Source: JBBQZO01 sp038207625 (GTDB taxonomy: Bacteria; Pseudomonadota; Gammaproteobacteria; Burkholderiales; Burkholderiaceae_D). Taken from it: 64,000 nt of DNA. Both the position numbers and the translations under genes were made by a program. The notes beneath the pieces were generated by a model. That model ran no database searches. It was given only the letters and a program-made list of their open reading frames with translations, and was not told where the DNA came from. Shown piece after piece: positions 1-8,307 of this stretch; the stretch's first letter is position 1; each line of letters starts with the position of its first letter. The stretch spans positions 35,265 through 99,264 of the forward strand of contig JBBQZO010000024.1 in NCBI GenBank assembly GCA_038207625.1. The letters are read 5' to 3'.

Positions 1-1
1 G

Positions 2-310
2 CCGACCGAGAGCGAGTCGAAAGTCGAGATCGACCGTTTCGTCGACGCGATGATCGCCATTCGCGCCGAAATCACCAAGGTCGAACGCGGCGAGTTCGAT
101 CGCCTCGACAACCCCTTGAAGGGCGCGCCGCACACCGCCGAAGTGGTCACCGCCGACGTGTGGGAACACCAGTACAGCCGTGAAGTGGCCGCCTTCCCGG
201 TCGCCTCGCTGCGCAAGCAAAAGTACTGGCCGCCGGTCGGACGCGCCGACAACGTGTACGGTGACCGTAATCTGATGTGCGGTTGCGCGCCGATCAGCGA
301 CTACGAGTAA
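2..310 (+). CDS. gcvP: Glycine dehydrogenase (P protein), C-terminal fragment
   Basis: The frame is open from the first bases of the window, so this is the 3' end of a gene that starts to the left. The residues, with a NVYGDRNLMCGCAPISDYE-type ending, match the C-terminus of the PLP-dependent glycine decarboxylase subunit of the glycine cleavage system. That enzyme decarboxylates glycine and passes the aminomethyl group to lipoylated GcvH. The PLP lysine and most of the roughly 950-residue protein lie outside the window. The gene converges on the chemotaxis receptor gene with only 2 bases between stop codons, and I see no terminator hairpin in that gap. Identification rests on the conserved tail. 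Confidence 0.88.
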   Translation, partial: PTESESKVEIDRFVDAMIAIRAEITKVERGEFDRLDNPLKGAPHTAEVVTADVWEHQYSREVAAFPVASLRKQKYWPPVGRADNVYGDRNLMCGCAPISDYE

Positions 311-312
311 GT

Positions 313-1986
313 TCACGCGCGCTTGGAGGCCAGCCGCAGATGCGCGCGGCTGGCTGGTGTGCTGGCGCCACCGGCGATGGCGCCAGCGCCGCTGGCGCTG
401 TCGGGCAATGCCGGCTGCGCCGGCGCTGCCAAACTGTCATCGAGTCTGAAGCTGGCCACGGCCCGCGACAGATTCATCGCCTGGCACTGCAAGCTCTCCG
501 CTGCCGCTGCCGCCTGCTCGACCAGCGCCGAATTTTGCTGCGTCATCTGATCCATCTGCACGATCGCCAGATTCACTTCGCTGATGCCGCAGGCCTGCTC
601 GCTGCTGGCAGTGCTGATCTGATTGATCAAATCTCCCACCTGCTGCACCGAAGCGACGATGTCGGCCATGCTGGTGCCGGCCTCGACCACCGAATGGTTG
701 CCGCCCTCGATCTCCAGCACGGACGCCGCAATCAGCGCCTTGATTTCCATTGCCGCGCTGGCCGAACGCTGCGCCAGCGAACGCACCTCGGTCGCGACGA
801 CGGCGAAGCCGCGTCCGTGCTCGCCGGCGCGAGCCGCCTCGACGGCCGCATTCAAGGCCAGGATATTGGTCTGATTGGCGATCCCGTCGATGACCCCGAC
901 GATTTCGACCACTTTGCGCGAACTGCCCTTGATCGAGGCCATCGTCAACACCAGCCGGTCGACCACGGTGCCGCCGCGCTGGGCAAAATTGGACGCACAT
1001 TCGGCCAGCTGGTTGGCCACTTTGGCATTGCTGGCGGTCTGGTTGACGGTGGCGGTCAGTTCCTCCATCGAGGAGGCAGTCTGTTCGAGCGAGCTGGCCT
1101 GCGCCTCGGTGCGACTGGACAGATCGGCATTACCTTGCGCGATCTCGCGCGAGGCGGTGCCGATCGACTGGGCCGAGTTGAGGATGTTCTTGAGCGTCGC
1201 ATTCAGGTTGCGGATACTGGTGTCGAGCGTGCGCGCCGTGTCGGCAATTTCATCGCGCCCGTAGACCCGATCCTTGACGCGCAAGTCGCCGCTGGCCAGA
1301 TCGGTGGCAGCCTCCCCGATCGCCGCCACTTCGACCAGCAGCGCCTTGCGCACCACCATCGTCAGCAGCAAGGACAGCGCGATCGACACCGCCACCACCG
1401 CCGGCAGCACCGTCGAGACCACCTGAAAATCGGACTCGGCGGCGCTGATCGCCTGCTCGCTGAGCTGCTGCTCCAACTTGGCCAATTCCTCCAGGCGCAG
1501 CGCCACCACGTCAAACGCCTTCTCCGCCTTGGACATCGCGTTGGTGCCCATCGACTGGTCCACGGCGGACAACTCGATCACATCCGAGACCGCCTTCACA
1601 TACAGCAAATCGGCGCCAGCGGCCTGTTCGACGAACTTGCGCTCGGCGCCGCCGGGCTCGGTCACTTTGCTCAACTGGTCGAACTGGCCCGCCAGTTCGG
1701 TATGGTGCTGGTGCAACGTGCGCACCAGCGCCTCCACCCGGTTGGGCGAGAAACTGGCATTGATCCACGTCAGCATCTGGTAGATTTCGGTATGCGCCCG
1801 ATTGGCACCGGCCACCAGGTCGGCGGTCGCTTTCAGGCGCGCCCCGCGCTGCTGCACAATCGTCTCGAGCGATTGATTCTGGCGCACCATCGCCGTGTAC
1901 GCGCCCGCTGACAGCAGAACGAGCAGGATCAGGACGAGCCCCGGCGCGAGCAACAGCTTGGGGCCGATTCGAAGTTTGCTTAGCAT
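313..1986 (-). CDS. Methyl-accepting chemotaxis protein
   Basis: This 557-residue transmembrane chemoreceptor should signal through CheW/CheA. TM1 lies at about residues 10-31. A helical periplasmic domain of about 150 residues (4HB type, no Cache domain visible) follows, then TM2 at about 190-212, a HAMP domain, and the cytoplasmic signalling helices. The conserved hairpin tip (IANQTNILALNAAVEAARAG) is intact. The C-terminus is an Ala/Ser/Pro-rich tail with no NWETF-type CheR tether. The gene lies 48 bases downstream of a periplasmic Cache protein on the same strand, which suggests co-transcription and a possible ligand-binding partner. Start chosen at the ATG in front of the charged-then-hydrophobic N-terminus, with a GGGAA ribosome site. 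Ligand unknown. Confidence 0.95.
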   Translation of the reverse strand: MLSKLRIGPKLLLAPGLVLILLVLLSAGAYTAMVRQNQSLETIVQQRGARLKATADLVAGANRAHTEIYQMLTWINASFSPNRVEALVRTLHQHHTELAGQFDQLSKVTEPGGAERKFVEQAAGADLLYVKAVSDVIELSAVDQSMGTNAMSKAEKAFDVVALRLEELAKLEQQLSEQAISAAESDFQVVSTVLPAVVAVSIALSLLLTMVVRKALLVEVAAIGEAATDLASGDLRVKDRVYGRDEIADTARTLDTSIRNLNATLKNILNSAQSIGTASREIAQGNADLSSRTEAQASSLEQTASSMEELTATVNQTASNAKVANQLAECASNFAQRGGTVVDRLVLTMASIKGSSRKVVEIVGVIDGIANQTNILALNAAVEAARAGEHGRGFAVVATEVRSLAQRSASAAMEIKALIAASVLEIEGGNHSVVEAGTSMADIVASVQQVGDLINQISTASSEQACGISEVNLAIVQMDQMTQQNSALVEQAAAAAESLQCQAMNLSRAVASFRLDDSLAAPAQPALPDSASGAGAIAGGASTPASRAHLRLASKRA

Positions 1987-2034
1987 GGGAGTTCCCAGCC
2001 GCGGCGGCGGCGCCTGACATCAACATGAAACGGC

Positions 2035-2484
2035 TCAGTGCTTGTAAATGCCGGCCTCCAGCGCCACATCCTCGACCCGCAGCACGTAGGTCGTCTTGGC
2101 CTCGACCTTGCCCGTGCTGGGATTTTTGAACTTGTAGTCGACCCAGCCCTTGCCCTTGCCCTTGGCCAGTCCCAGCATGTCGCGCCGGAACAGCTTGCCG
2201 TCGGCGTCCGGCACATCGAGCAAGTTCTTGCCAATTAGCGCATTGGTCGGGTGCGCGACCGTGATGCCATCGAGATCGCGCATGGCCAGGTACAGGGCGC
2301 CCTGGTTAAATTCCGGATCTTTGCTGTTGATACGCTTGATCATTTCGGCCTTGCCGTGCGCCTTGACGAATTGCGCGCCCCGTTCGGCCAGCGCGATCGC
2401 ATCTTTTTCGGTGGCGTCGGCCTGCACCACGTGCGGCCACAGACAGGTACAGGCGACACACACACTGGCGATGAAATTTCTCAT
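2035..2484 (-). CDS. Secreted single-Cache-domain protein
   Basis: A 149-residue protein with an N-terminal signal peptide (hydrophobic to about residue 19, then VVQA cleavage). The rest resembles a single Cache small-molecule sensing domain: YLAMRDLDGITVAHP, then a K-F-xNPxTGKVE stretch and YVLRVEDVALEAGIY at the end, as in soluble type 2 Cache proteins. There is no transmembrane or output domain, so it is predicted to be free in the periplasm. The frame is open further upstream, but the ATG at 2484 has a GGGAG ribosome site and starts the signal peptide. It lies directly upstream of the chemoreceptor gene, so it may bind a ligand for it. That partnership is inference. Confidence 0.82.
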   Translation of the reverse strand: MRNFIASVCVACTCLWPHVVQADATEKDAIALAERGAQFVKAHGKAEMIKRINSKDPEFNQGALYLAMRDLDGITVAHPTNALIGKNLLDVPDADGKLFRRDMLGLAKGKGKGWVDYKFKNPSTGKVEAKTTYVLRVEDVALEAGIYKH

Positions 2485-2689
2485 AATCGACTCCCGATTC
2501 GATGACTGCACTGGCGCGCGGGTGCGACACAGGTATGATGGCGGCGACGTCTGTTGCGTATTCCAAGCGCAATATTTCCTATGCGCATTGGCTAATGTAC
2601 GCTTGCCCGATAAGTTCGGTTTGTGCCGGCGCAAGCATTGCGACCAGCATGCGCGCACGGCCCACTTTTTGACATGAAGGATCTTGCTG

Positions 2690-3019
2690 ATGAAACGTTC
2701 CACCGCTGCCGTGCTGCTGTCGGCGCTTGTTTTCCCTGGCGCCGGCCAGTGCTATTTGCGGCGCTATGCACGCGCAGCCCTGTTTGCACTGCCGAGCGCG
2801 CTGGGGGTGGCCTACCTGGTGCGCGCAGCCATTGACCGCGCCGACGCCATCGTCACGCAAATGCAGGCAGGCACACTGGCGCTCGACCCGGAGCTGATCG
2901 CGGCGCAGATCAGCGCCCAGAGCAGCAACACCGACACGCTGGTGAACATGCTGATGCTGCTGTGCTGGATCGGCTCGATTGTCGACGCCTACTTGCTGGC
3001 GCGCGCAGAATCGCACTAA
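2690..3019 (+). CDS. Small membrane protein of unknown function
   Basis: This 109-residue protein has hydrophobic segments at about residues 6-20, 29-46 and 86-104. A polar, Gln/Ala-rich stretch between the second and third could be a periplasmic loop. An early FPGAGQCYLRR motif resembles the PGAGQ-type turn of small two-to-three-helix membrane proteins, but I do not recognise the family. The ATG is preceded by AAGGA (2677-2681); a TTG two codons earlier is less likely. It is divergent from the Cache gene and is followed after 44 bases by the cupin gene on the same strand, so the two may be co-transcribed. No function is assigned. Confidence 0.7.
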   Translation: MKRSTAAVLLSALVFPGAGQCYLRRYARAALFALPSALGVAYLVRAAIDRADAIVTQMQAGTLALDPELIAAQISAQSSNTDTLVNMLMLLCWIGSIVDAYLLARAESH

Positions 3020-3063
3020 GATGGGAGCGGGCATACCGCCCGCACCCACAGGAGAGCGAACCG

Positions 3064-3459
3064 ATGAGTATGCACATTCGTTTCACGCTGGCGCTGTCAC
3101 TGGCGCTGGTCATTGGCGGCCCGGCACTGGCCCAGAACACCGCCATCAAGCGCACCCCTATCCTCACGGCCGACGTGGCCCAGCCAAATCACGAGGCGGT
3201 GGTCGCGCGCGTCGAGATCGCCGCCGGCGGCCTGGCCGGCCGTCACACCCATCCGGGCGACGAAATCAGCTACGTGCTCGATGGCGAAGGCGAATTGCTG
3301 ATCGATGGCGCCCCAGCGCGCGTGCTCAAGCCTGGCGACGCCTTCGTCGTTCCAGCCGGCACCATCCACAGCGCTAAAAACACCGGCACCGTGCCGATGC
3401 ACCTGGTCGGCGTCTACGTGGTCGAAAAAGGCAAGCCGCTGGCCACACCGGCGCCGTAG
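3064..3459 (+). CDS. Secreted cupin-domain protein
   Basis: This 131-residue protein has a signal peptide (residues 1-21, ending PALAQ) followed by one cupin beta-barrel. Cupin motif 1 is visible as GRHTHPGDEISYVLDGEGE, carrying two His and a Glu. Motif 2 is PGDAFVVPAGTIHSAKN, with the third His. These residues normally hold one divalent metal. Secreted single-domain cupins of this kind occur widely in Proteobacteria with no fixed substrate. The ATG at 3064 has AGGAGAGCG directly upstream and starts the signal peptide, so the longer open frame is not used. The reaction is unknown; sugar or quinone-like ligands are possible for the fold. Confidence 0.88.
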   Translation: MSMHIRFTLALSLALVIGGPALAQNTAIKRTPILTADVAQPNHEAVVARVEIAAGGLAGRHTHPGDEISYVLDGEGELLIDGAPARVLKPGDAFVVPAGTIHSAKNTGTVPMHLVGVYVVEKGKPLATPAP

Positions 3460-3689
3460 TTGGCGCGCCCGGCAGGGCTGATCCATGCGGCGCACAGCAC
3501 CCTCCCCGGCATGCGCTCCTGCCCATGCGCGGACGCGCGCGGTGAGCGTGGGCCACTGATTGAACACCGGCAGGTCAGTCACGTCGATGCCGCCCGCGCG
3601 CAGCCGAATCGATCGGCCACCTTGAGCAAGCACACTTTCCCCCCTGTCCCTTTCCAGAGTGACAGGGGCTGTGCTATGATGCTGCTTTC

Positions 3690-3766
3690 GCGGCTGTAGC
3701 TCAGTTGGATAGAGTACTTGGCTACGAACCAAGGGGTCGTGGGTTCAATTCCTGCCAGCCGCACCA
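3690..3766 (+). tRNA. tRNA-Arg (anticodon ACG)
   Basis: The 77-base cloverleaf has a GCGGCTG acceptor strand pairing with CAGCCGC before the genome-encoded CCA, a D-loop (AGCTCAGTTGGATAGAGT), the anticodon arm CTTGG-CTACGAA-CCAAG with anticodon ACG, and a T-arm with GGTTCAATTCC. A promoter is visible: TTCCAG (3652-3657), 17 bases, TATGAT (3675-3680), with the tRNA beginning 10 bases later. A hairpin terminator follows at 3784-3815. An identical copy lies at 8231-8307, and the identity extends to 95 bp (3686-3780). Confidence 0.98.
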
Positions 3767-3783
3767 AAATTCGTATTGAAATG

Positions 3784-3815
3784 AAGGGCTTAGAGATCAC
3801 TCTAAGCCCTTTTTT
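3784..3815 (+). terminator. Rho-independent terminator of tRNA-Arg
   Basis: A 12-base perfect inverted repeat AAGGGCTTAGAG / CTCTAAGCCCTT (3784-3795 and 3800-3811) encloses a 4-base loop and runs into six T residues. It sits 18 bases after the CCA end of the first tRNA-Arg. Confidence 0.9.
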
Positions 3816-3939
3816 CATGTCCGCACGCAATGCGCAGCGTGCTACGCCGCGCGCATCGTCGACCAGCAACGGCGCTCCTGCGGCGCCACGCCCCGATGCA
3901 AGGCGCGACGCAGGGCTTGCAGTGAAAACAGCTTGGCGC

Positions 3940-3953
3940 CGAATATATATTCG
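3940..3953. promoter_or_regulatory. Palindromic operator upstream of the TetR gene
   Basis: A perfect 14-bp palindrome CGAATATATATTCG ends 14 bases before the ATG of the TetR-family gene. The same sequence with two central changes (CGAATATCCATTCG) lies before the neighbouring SDR gene at 4565-4578. Two matching palindromes at the starts of a TetR gene and its neighbour are typical of autoregulation plus control of a target. Binding is inferred. Confidence 0.75.
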
Positions 3954-3967
3954 CCTAAACTGTGCCC

Positions 3968-4540
3968 ATGAAACCGAAAGACGAGAAAAAACTGGCAGCG
4001 ATCGCCGCCGCCACCTATCAACTGGTGGGGCAGCGGGGCCTGTTCGGCCTGACTCTGGCCGATATCGCGCGCGCCGCGCACATCGCGACCAGCACGCTGT
4101 ATGTCTACTATCCGTCCAAGGAAGCGCTGCTCGACGCGCTGTACGGCGGCGCCAAGAACGCCACTTTTTCACGCTGGACTCAGGGCGACGATAGCGCCGC
4201 CCCCTATAAAATGCGGGTGCGGCGCATGTGGCTCAACATGTTGGCCGATCGCCTTGAGCGTCACGCGCAACTGCTATTCCAGGAGCAATATCACGGCTCG
4301 CCAAACATCAGCGCGGCGAACCGCGAACTCGGTGCGCAGTTCGCCCGTTTCTTCAGCGAATTTCTGGCGCGCGGTCAGGCCGAAGAGATCCTGAAAGCTG
4401 TTCCCATCGCGTTTCTGATCGCCAGCATCGCCGGATCGAGCCGCGAAACGGCACGGCAAATTCGTGCGGGTGGGCTGCTCGACAACGAAGAAACGCGCAA
4501 TACTGCATTCATGCTGTGCTGGGATGCAATCAAAGCCTAG
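3968..4540 (+). CDS. TetR/AcrR family transcriptional regulator
   Basis: A 190-residue repressor. The N-terminal helix-turn-helix at about residues 12-58 is typical: LADIARAAHIATSTLYVYYPSKEALLDALY, including the TLYxYYxSKExL signature. The C-terminal helical ligand domain is not of a recognisable subfamily. ATG 3968 was chosen; a GTG two codons upstream (3962) is also possible. The operator-like palindrome at 3940-3953 overlaps the probable promoter, and its partner at 4565-4578 precedes the SDR gene that follows after 45 bases. The likely role is sensing a small molecule, perhaps an aldehyde or ketone handled by the SDR. The ligand is unknown. Confidence 0.92.
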   Translation: MKPKDEKKLAAIAAATYQLVGQRGLFGLTLADIARAAHIATSTLYVYYPSKEALLDALYGGAKNATFSRWTQGDDSAAPYKMRVRRMWLNMLADRLERHAQLLFQEQYHGSPNISAANRELGAQFARFFSEFLARGQAEEILKAVPIAFLIASIAGSSRETARQIRAGGLLDNEETRNTAFMLCWDAIKA

Positions 4541-4564
4541 TTTCTCTTAATTTTAAACTTTAAC

Positions 4565-4578
4565 CGAATATCCATTCG
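4565..4578. promoter_or_regulatory. Second copy of the TetR-type operator, upstream of the SDR gene
   Basis: CGAATATCCATTCG matches the perfect palindrome at 3940-3953 in 12 of 14 bases, with both half-sites intact. It ends 7 bases before the ATG of the SDR gene, so a bound repressor would block either the promoter or initiation. This links the SDR gene to the TetR gene just upstream. Confidence 0.72.
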
Positions 4579-4585
4579 ACATAAA

Positions 4586-5407
4586 ATGAAAAAACTCATA
4601 CTCATTACCGGTTGCTCCAGCGGCATCGGGCGCGCCAGCGCGCTGTTGTTCGCCTCCAATGACTGGCAGGTGGTCGCCACCATGCGCGACGTCAGCAAGG
4701 CCGGCGACTTGAGCGACCACCCGGGCATCACCGTGCGCGCACTGGACGTGACGGTGCCTGAATCGATCGCCACGCTGTTTGCCGGCGTCGAGGCTGAGTT
4801 CGGCCGCATCGATGCGCTCGTCAACAACGCCGGCTTCGGCGCCTTCGGTCCGTTCGAAACGGCCACCCCGGCGCTGATCGACCTGCAACTGGCCACCAAT
4901 TTAACCGCCGTGATGAACATGACGCGCGCCGCCCTGCCCTTGATGCGCCGCCAGCGCAGCGGCACCATCATCAACATCGCCTCGATCGGCGGGCTGACGA
5001 CGATGCCGCTCAACGCGATCTACCACGCGACCAAATACGCGGTGGTCGGTTTCACCGAGGCGCTGAGCTACGAGCTGGCGCCGTTTGGCATCGCCAGCAA
5101 GTTCGTCGCGCCAGGCGGCGTGTCGACCGACTTTGCCGGCCGCTCGCTGGCGCGCACCTACGACGACAGCGCGCATGCGTATGTCGACATCGTTGACAAA
5201 GTCAGCGCCGCCTTCGCGCAGCGCAGCGGCGCGTATTCGACGCCGGAACAGATCGCGCAAGTGGTGTGGCAAGCGGCCACCGACGGCAGCGCCCAGGTCA
5301 GCTATGTGGCCGGCGCCGATGCCACCGCACTGCTGGACGCGCGCGCGCGGTTGGGCGAGACAGGCTACCTGCAGATGATGCAGCAGCGCTTTGGCCTTGC
5401 CTCCTGA
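4586..5407 (+). CDS. SDR family NAD(P)-dependent oxidoreductase
   Basis: This 273-residue classical short-chain dehydrogenase/reductase has a Rossmann nucleotide-binding motif TGCSSGIG at residues 8-15, the NNAG motif at about residue 82, a catalytic Ser in the NIASIGG segment, and a YHATK catalytic Tyr/Lys pair at about 151-155. It is predicted to be cytoplasmic and to interconvert an alcohol and a carbonyl group using NAD(P)(H). The substrate cannot be read from the sequence. A TetR operator-like palindrome lies immediately upstream, and the TetR gene precedes it on the same strand, so expression probably responds to a small molecule. Confidence 0.93.
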   Translation: MKKLILITGCSSGIGRASALLFASNDWQVVATMRDVSKAGDLSDHPGITVRALDVTVPESIATLFAGVEAEFGRIDALVNNAGFGAFGPFETATPALIDLQLATNLTAVMNMTRAALPLMRRQRSGTIINIASIGGLTTMPLNAIYHATKYAVVGFTEALSYELAPFGIASKFVAPGGVSTDFAGRSLARTYDDSAHAYVDIVDKVSAAFAQRSGAYSTPEQIAQVVWQAATDGSAQVSYVAGADATALLDARARLGETGYLQMMQQRFGLAS

Positions 5408-5434
5408 GCGCGCCCACCCACTGCGATCCCTCGC

Positions 5435-6499
5435 TTAGGGCGCGGCGACCTTCACCGGCACCAGTGGCGCGCCGACATACTTGAGCAGCAAGCCCTTCGG
5501 CCCGATCGCCCAGCCGCTGGTGGGGCTGGCGAAGCCAACCGTGTTGATCGGCGTGCGCCCCAGCACCGTCCAGCTCTTGCCGTCGTCGATGGAAAACCCC
5601 GAGCCGGCCAGGCCTGCCGCCACATAGCTGTGGCTGGCGCCCGGCACCGGCAGCACCACCGACATGAACCCCTCCGGCAGCACGGCCACCGCGTTCCAGC
5701 TGGCGCCGCCGTCCTCCGTGCGGGCACCGTTCAGGCTCGCCAGCGCCGGCAGCTTGTAGTCGCCACCCACGGCCATGCCCTGGCGCGGATTCTGGAAGCC
5801 GACCGAAAACGCGCCCTTGGTGGGCGCGCCGGCCGGGATCGGCAGCGTCGCCGCCGTCCAGCTCGCGCCCCGGTCCGACGAGTGCAGCACCCGCGCTACT
5901 GTCGCGCCGCCGGTGCTGATCCACGCGTCGCGCGTGCCGGCCACCGTCAGGCAGGTACCGCTGGCGGCGAACGCGCCCTCATCCTGCAGCGCCGTCACGG
6001 CGCCGGCCGGATTGTTTTGCGCGCGCCAGCTAACACCGGCATCACTGGTTACCAGCACTTGAAAATGGCCCTCGACCGGGTCGCCAAACACGATGCCGTT
6101 CTGGTCGTCCCAGAACGCCATCGCGTCCCAGAAGCCGGCCGCATCCGGATTGCGCGCCTGCAGTTGCCAGCTCGCACCGCCGTCGACGGTGCGGTAGATG
6201 CGCGAGGCGTCGCCCGGCCCCGCGCTCATGATCAGCGCGCTGCTGGCGCTCGTCGCATGGATATCGCGAAAGTCGAGCGCGCCGGCGTCCGGCACGGCCA
6301 GCGTCTGCCAGTGCGCGCCGTCGATGGTGCGCAATACCGTGCCTTTGGCCCCGCTGGCCCAGGCGACGGTGGAACTGAGCACCGACAGGCCGCGCAACTC
6401 GACCGTCGTGCCGCTGCTCTCAACGCGCCACGGTTCCTGCGCCGCAGCGCCGGCGCATACCGCATGCATCAGCAAACAAGTGAAAATGGATTTATTCAT
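5435..6499 (-). CDS. Secreted BNR/YCF48-like beta-propeller protein
   Basis: This 354-residue protein has a signal peptide (residues 1-20, ending GAAAQ). At least five Asp-box-like repeats of the form S/T-x-D-x-G-x-x-W are spread along it (TVDGGASW, TSDAGVSW, SSDRGASW, TEDGGASW, SIDDGKSW). That pattern marks a beta-propeller related to the YCF48 photosystem II assembly factor and BNR families, often labelled 'oxidoreductase' in databases without evidence. No sialidase catalytic Arg/Tyr pattern can be asserted. Probably periplasmic or secreted. It converges on the SDR gene with 27 bases between stops. Function unknown. Confidence 0.85.
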   Translation of the reverse strand: MNKSIFTCLLMHAVCAGAAAQEPWRVESSGTTVELRGLSVLSSTVAWASGAKGTVLRTIDGAHWQTLAVPDAGALDFRDIHATSASSALIMSAGPGDASRIYRTVDGGASWQLQARNPDAAGFWDAMAFWDDQNGIVFGDPVEGHFQVLVTSDAGVSWRAQNNPAGAVTALQDEGAFAASGTCLTVAGTRDAWISTGGATVARVLHSSDRGASWTAATLPIPAGAPTKGAFSVGFQNPRQGMAVGGDYKLPALASLNGARTEDGGASWNAVAVLPEGFMSVVLPVPGASHSYVAAGLAGSGFSIDDGKSWTVLGRTPINTVGFASPTSGWAIGPKGLLLKYVGAPLVPVKVAAP

Positions 6500-6735
6500 C
6501 GATTCGGGTCCTGTGGATGGTGAAGGCCGCCGACCTTGGCGTGCGGCGCTGAGATATTTATTTCAAACAAACGTCAGTGAGCGTAGCGCGCGGCGCACAC
6601 GCGACGTGGCGCGCCGGCACCGCCGTGTGCACGGCGCCGGCGCCGCTGTACTGCCTGCTGGCGGCGTTGTCCGAATGCAAGGAGTGGCGCACTCTGGTAG
6701 TCTAACGCACTCGTCGCAACCATGGAGAAGAAGTA

Positions 6736-8166
6736 ATGTTTAGAAAATCATTATTGGGAACGGCGCTGTCGCTGTGTCTGATCGGCGCGCATGCCCAAGG
6801 CGCCGACGCTGCCACGACGCCGGCCAGCTTCAGCGCGCTGGATCTGCAAACGGCGGCCGCGCTGCGCGACGCTGCCATGCAAGACAACGCCAGTTACCGC
6901 ATCCTCGAATCACTGACCACCGAGGTGGGGCCGCGCATGGCCGGCTCGCCCGCCGAAGCGCGCGCCGTCGCCTGGGCCGAGGCCAAGTTCAAGGAGCTCG
7001 GCTTCGACAAGGTCTGGAAGGAACCCGTCACGTCGCCAGGCTGGACGCGCGGCGCCGAAAGCGCCGAGATCATCGCGCCATTCCGCCAGCCGCTGGTCAT
7101 CACGGCGCTGGGCAACAGCGTCGCCACGCCGGCCACAGGGATAACGGGCGAACTGGTCCAGTTCGCCACGCTGGCCGAGTTGGTCGCGGCCGCACCTGAG
7201 CGCGTACGGGGCAAGATCGTGTTTATCAATCACAAGATGCAAACCGCACGTGACTATGGCAGCGTGTCGGCCGGTCGCAAATCGGGCGCTTCCGAGGCGG
7301 CCAAAAAAGGCGCATTGGCGCTGGTGATCCGCTCGGTCGGCACCGACAGCACCCGCTCGGCGCATACCGGCGCGATGTGGTACAGCCCCGGTGTGGCGCA
7401 GATTCCGGCGGCCGCGATGTCCAACGCCGACGCCGACCTGGTGGTGCGCATGCTCTCGCGCGGCGCGCCTGTCACACTGAGCCTCAAGCTCGGCTCGGTG
7501 GTCGGGCCCGACATCACGTCGTACAACGTGATCGGCGAAATGACCGGCAGCGAACGCCCCAACGAGTACGTGATGATCGGCGGCCACCTCGACTCCTGGG
7601 ATCTGGGCACCGGCGCGATCGACGACGGCGCCGGCTGCGCGATCTCGATGGCGGCGGCCGAGCTGATCAAGCGGCGCGGACTGAAACCCAAGCGCAGCAT
7701 CCGCGTGGTGTTGTTTGCCAACGAAGAGCGTGGCCTGTGGGGCGGCAAAGCCTATCTGAACGCGCACCGCGCCGAACTGGACAAGATCCAGGCGGCGTCC
7801 GAAGCGGACAGCGGCCAGGGCCCCGTGTTACGACTGGACTCCTACGTTCAGCCAGAGGCCTTGGGCTCCGTGCGCCAGATGCAGACGCTGCTCGCGCCGC
7901 TGGGCGTGACGGCGGGCAGCAACACAGCCTACCCGGGCCCGGACATGGGCGACCTGCGCGATGCTGGCATGGCCAGCTTCAATCTCAGTCTCGACGAGGG
8001 CGACTACTTCCGCCTGCACCACACGGCCGACGACACCTTCGACAAGATCGAGCCGTCCCGCATCAAGCAGGCCGCCGCCGCCTACGCGGTGTTTGCCTGG
8101 ATGGCGGCGCAGGCGCCCGTCAGCTTCGGCTCGGGCAGCGCGGCCCTGAAGGCAGGCACGCACTGA
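6736..8166 (+). CDS. Secreted M28-family zinc peptidase (carboxypeptidase Q-like)
   Basis: This 476-residue protein has a signal peptide (about residues 1-20, AHAQG) and an M28 aminopeptidase fold with a PA insert domain. Zinc ligands are visible: His284 and Asp in GGHLDSWDLGTGAIDDGAG, the bridging Asp in AIDDG, the catalytic Glu pair in FANEERGLWGGKAY, and the distal His in FRLHHTADDTFDKI. This arrangement matches the carboxypeptidase Q/PGCP branch, which releases residues from peptides in the periplasm or outside the cell. An ATG with GAGAAG upstream sets the start. It is divergent from the BNR gene and is followed by the second tRNA-Arg. Confidence 0.92.
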   Translation: MFRKSLLGTALSLCLIGAHAQGADAATTPASFSALDLQTAAALRDAAMQDNASYRILESLTTEVGPRMAGSPAEARAVAWAEAKFKELGFDKVWKEPVTSPGWTRGAESAEIIAPFRQPLVITALGNSVATPATGITGELVQFATLAELVAAAPERVRGKIVFINHKMQTARDYGSVSAGRKSGASEAAKKGALALVIRSVGTDSTRSAHTGAMWYSPGVAQIPAAAMSNADADLVVRMLSRGAPVTLSLKLGSVVGPDITSYNVIGEMTGSERPNEYVMIGGHLDSWDLGTGAIDDGAGCAISMAAAELIKRRGLKPKRSIRVVLFANEERGLWGGKAYLNAHRAELDKIQAASEADSGQGPVLRLDSYVQPEALGSVRQMQTLLAPLGVTAGSNTAYPGPDMGDLRDAGMASFNLSLDEGDYFRLHHTADDTFDKIEPSRIKQAAAAYAVFAWMAAQAPVSFGSGSAALKAGTH

Positions 8167-8230
8167 GGGCGTCGACGTTGCACATAGGCACTTCCAGAAC
8201 GGAAATGCCTATGCTATAATCTTGTTTTTC

Positions 8231-8307
8231 GCGGCTGTAGCTCAGTTGGATAGAGTACTTGGCTACGAACCAAGGGGTCGTGGGTTCAATTCCTGCCAGC
8301 CGCACCA
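8231..8307 (+). tRNA. tRNA-Arg (anticodon ACG), second identical copy
   Basis: All 77 bases are identical to the tRNA at 3690-3766, with the same CTACGAA anticodon loop and genome-encoded CCA. The promoter has the same design: TTCCAG (8192-8197), 17 bases, TATAAT (8215-8220). Sequence identity includes 4 bases before and 14 bases after the tRNA, and the terminators then differ. The two copies bracket a 4.5-kb segment. Confidence 0.98.

Noticed and set aside
277..1911. Long plus-strand open frame of 544 codons opposite the chemoreceptor gene
   Set aside because: It is a mirror of the high-GC coding strand. The composition is Arg/His/Gly-rich with no family, and the minus-strand chemoreceptor explains the region completely.
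3690..4172. Minus-strand frames reading MVRLAGIEPTTPWFVAKYSIQLSYSRE-like peptide across both tRNA-Arg genes
   Set aside because: This is the known spurious translation of an antisense tRNA. The same peptide appears at both tRNAs because the DNA is identical.
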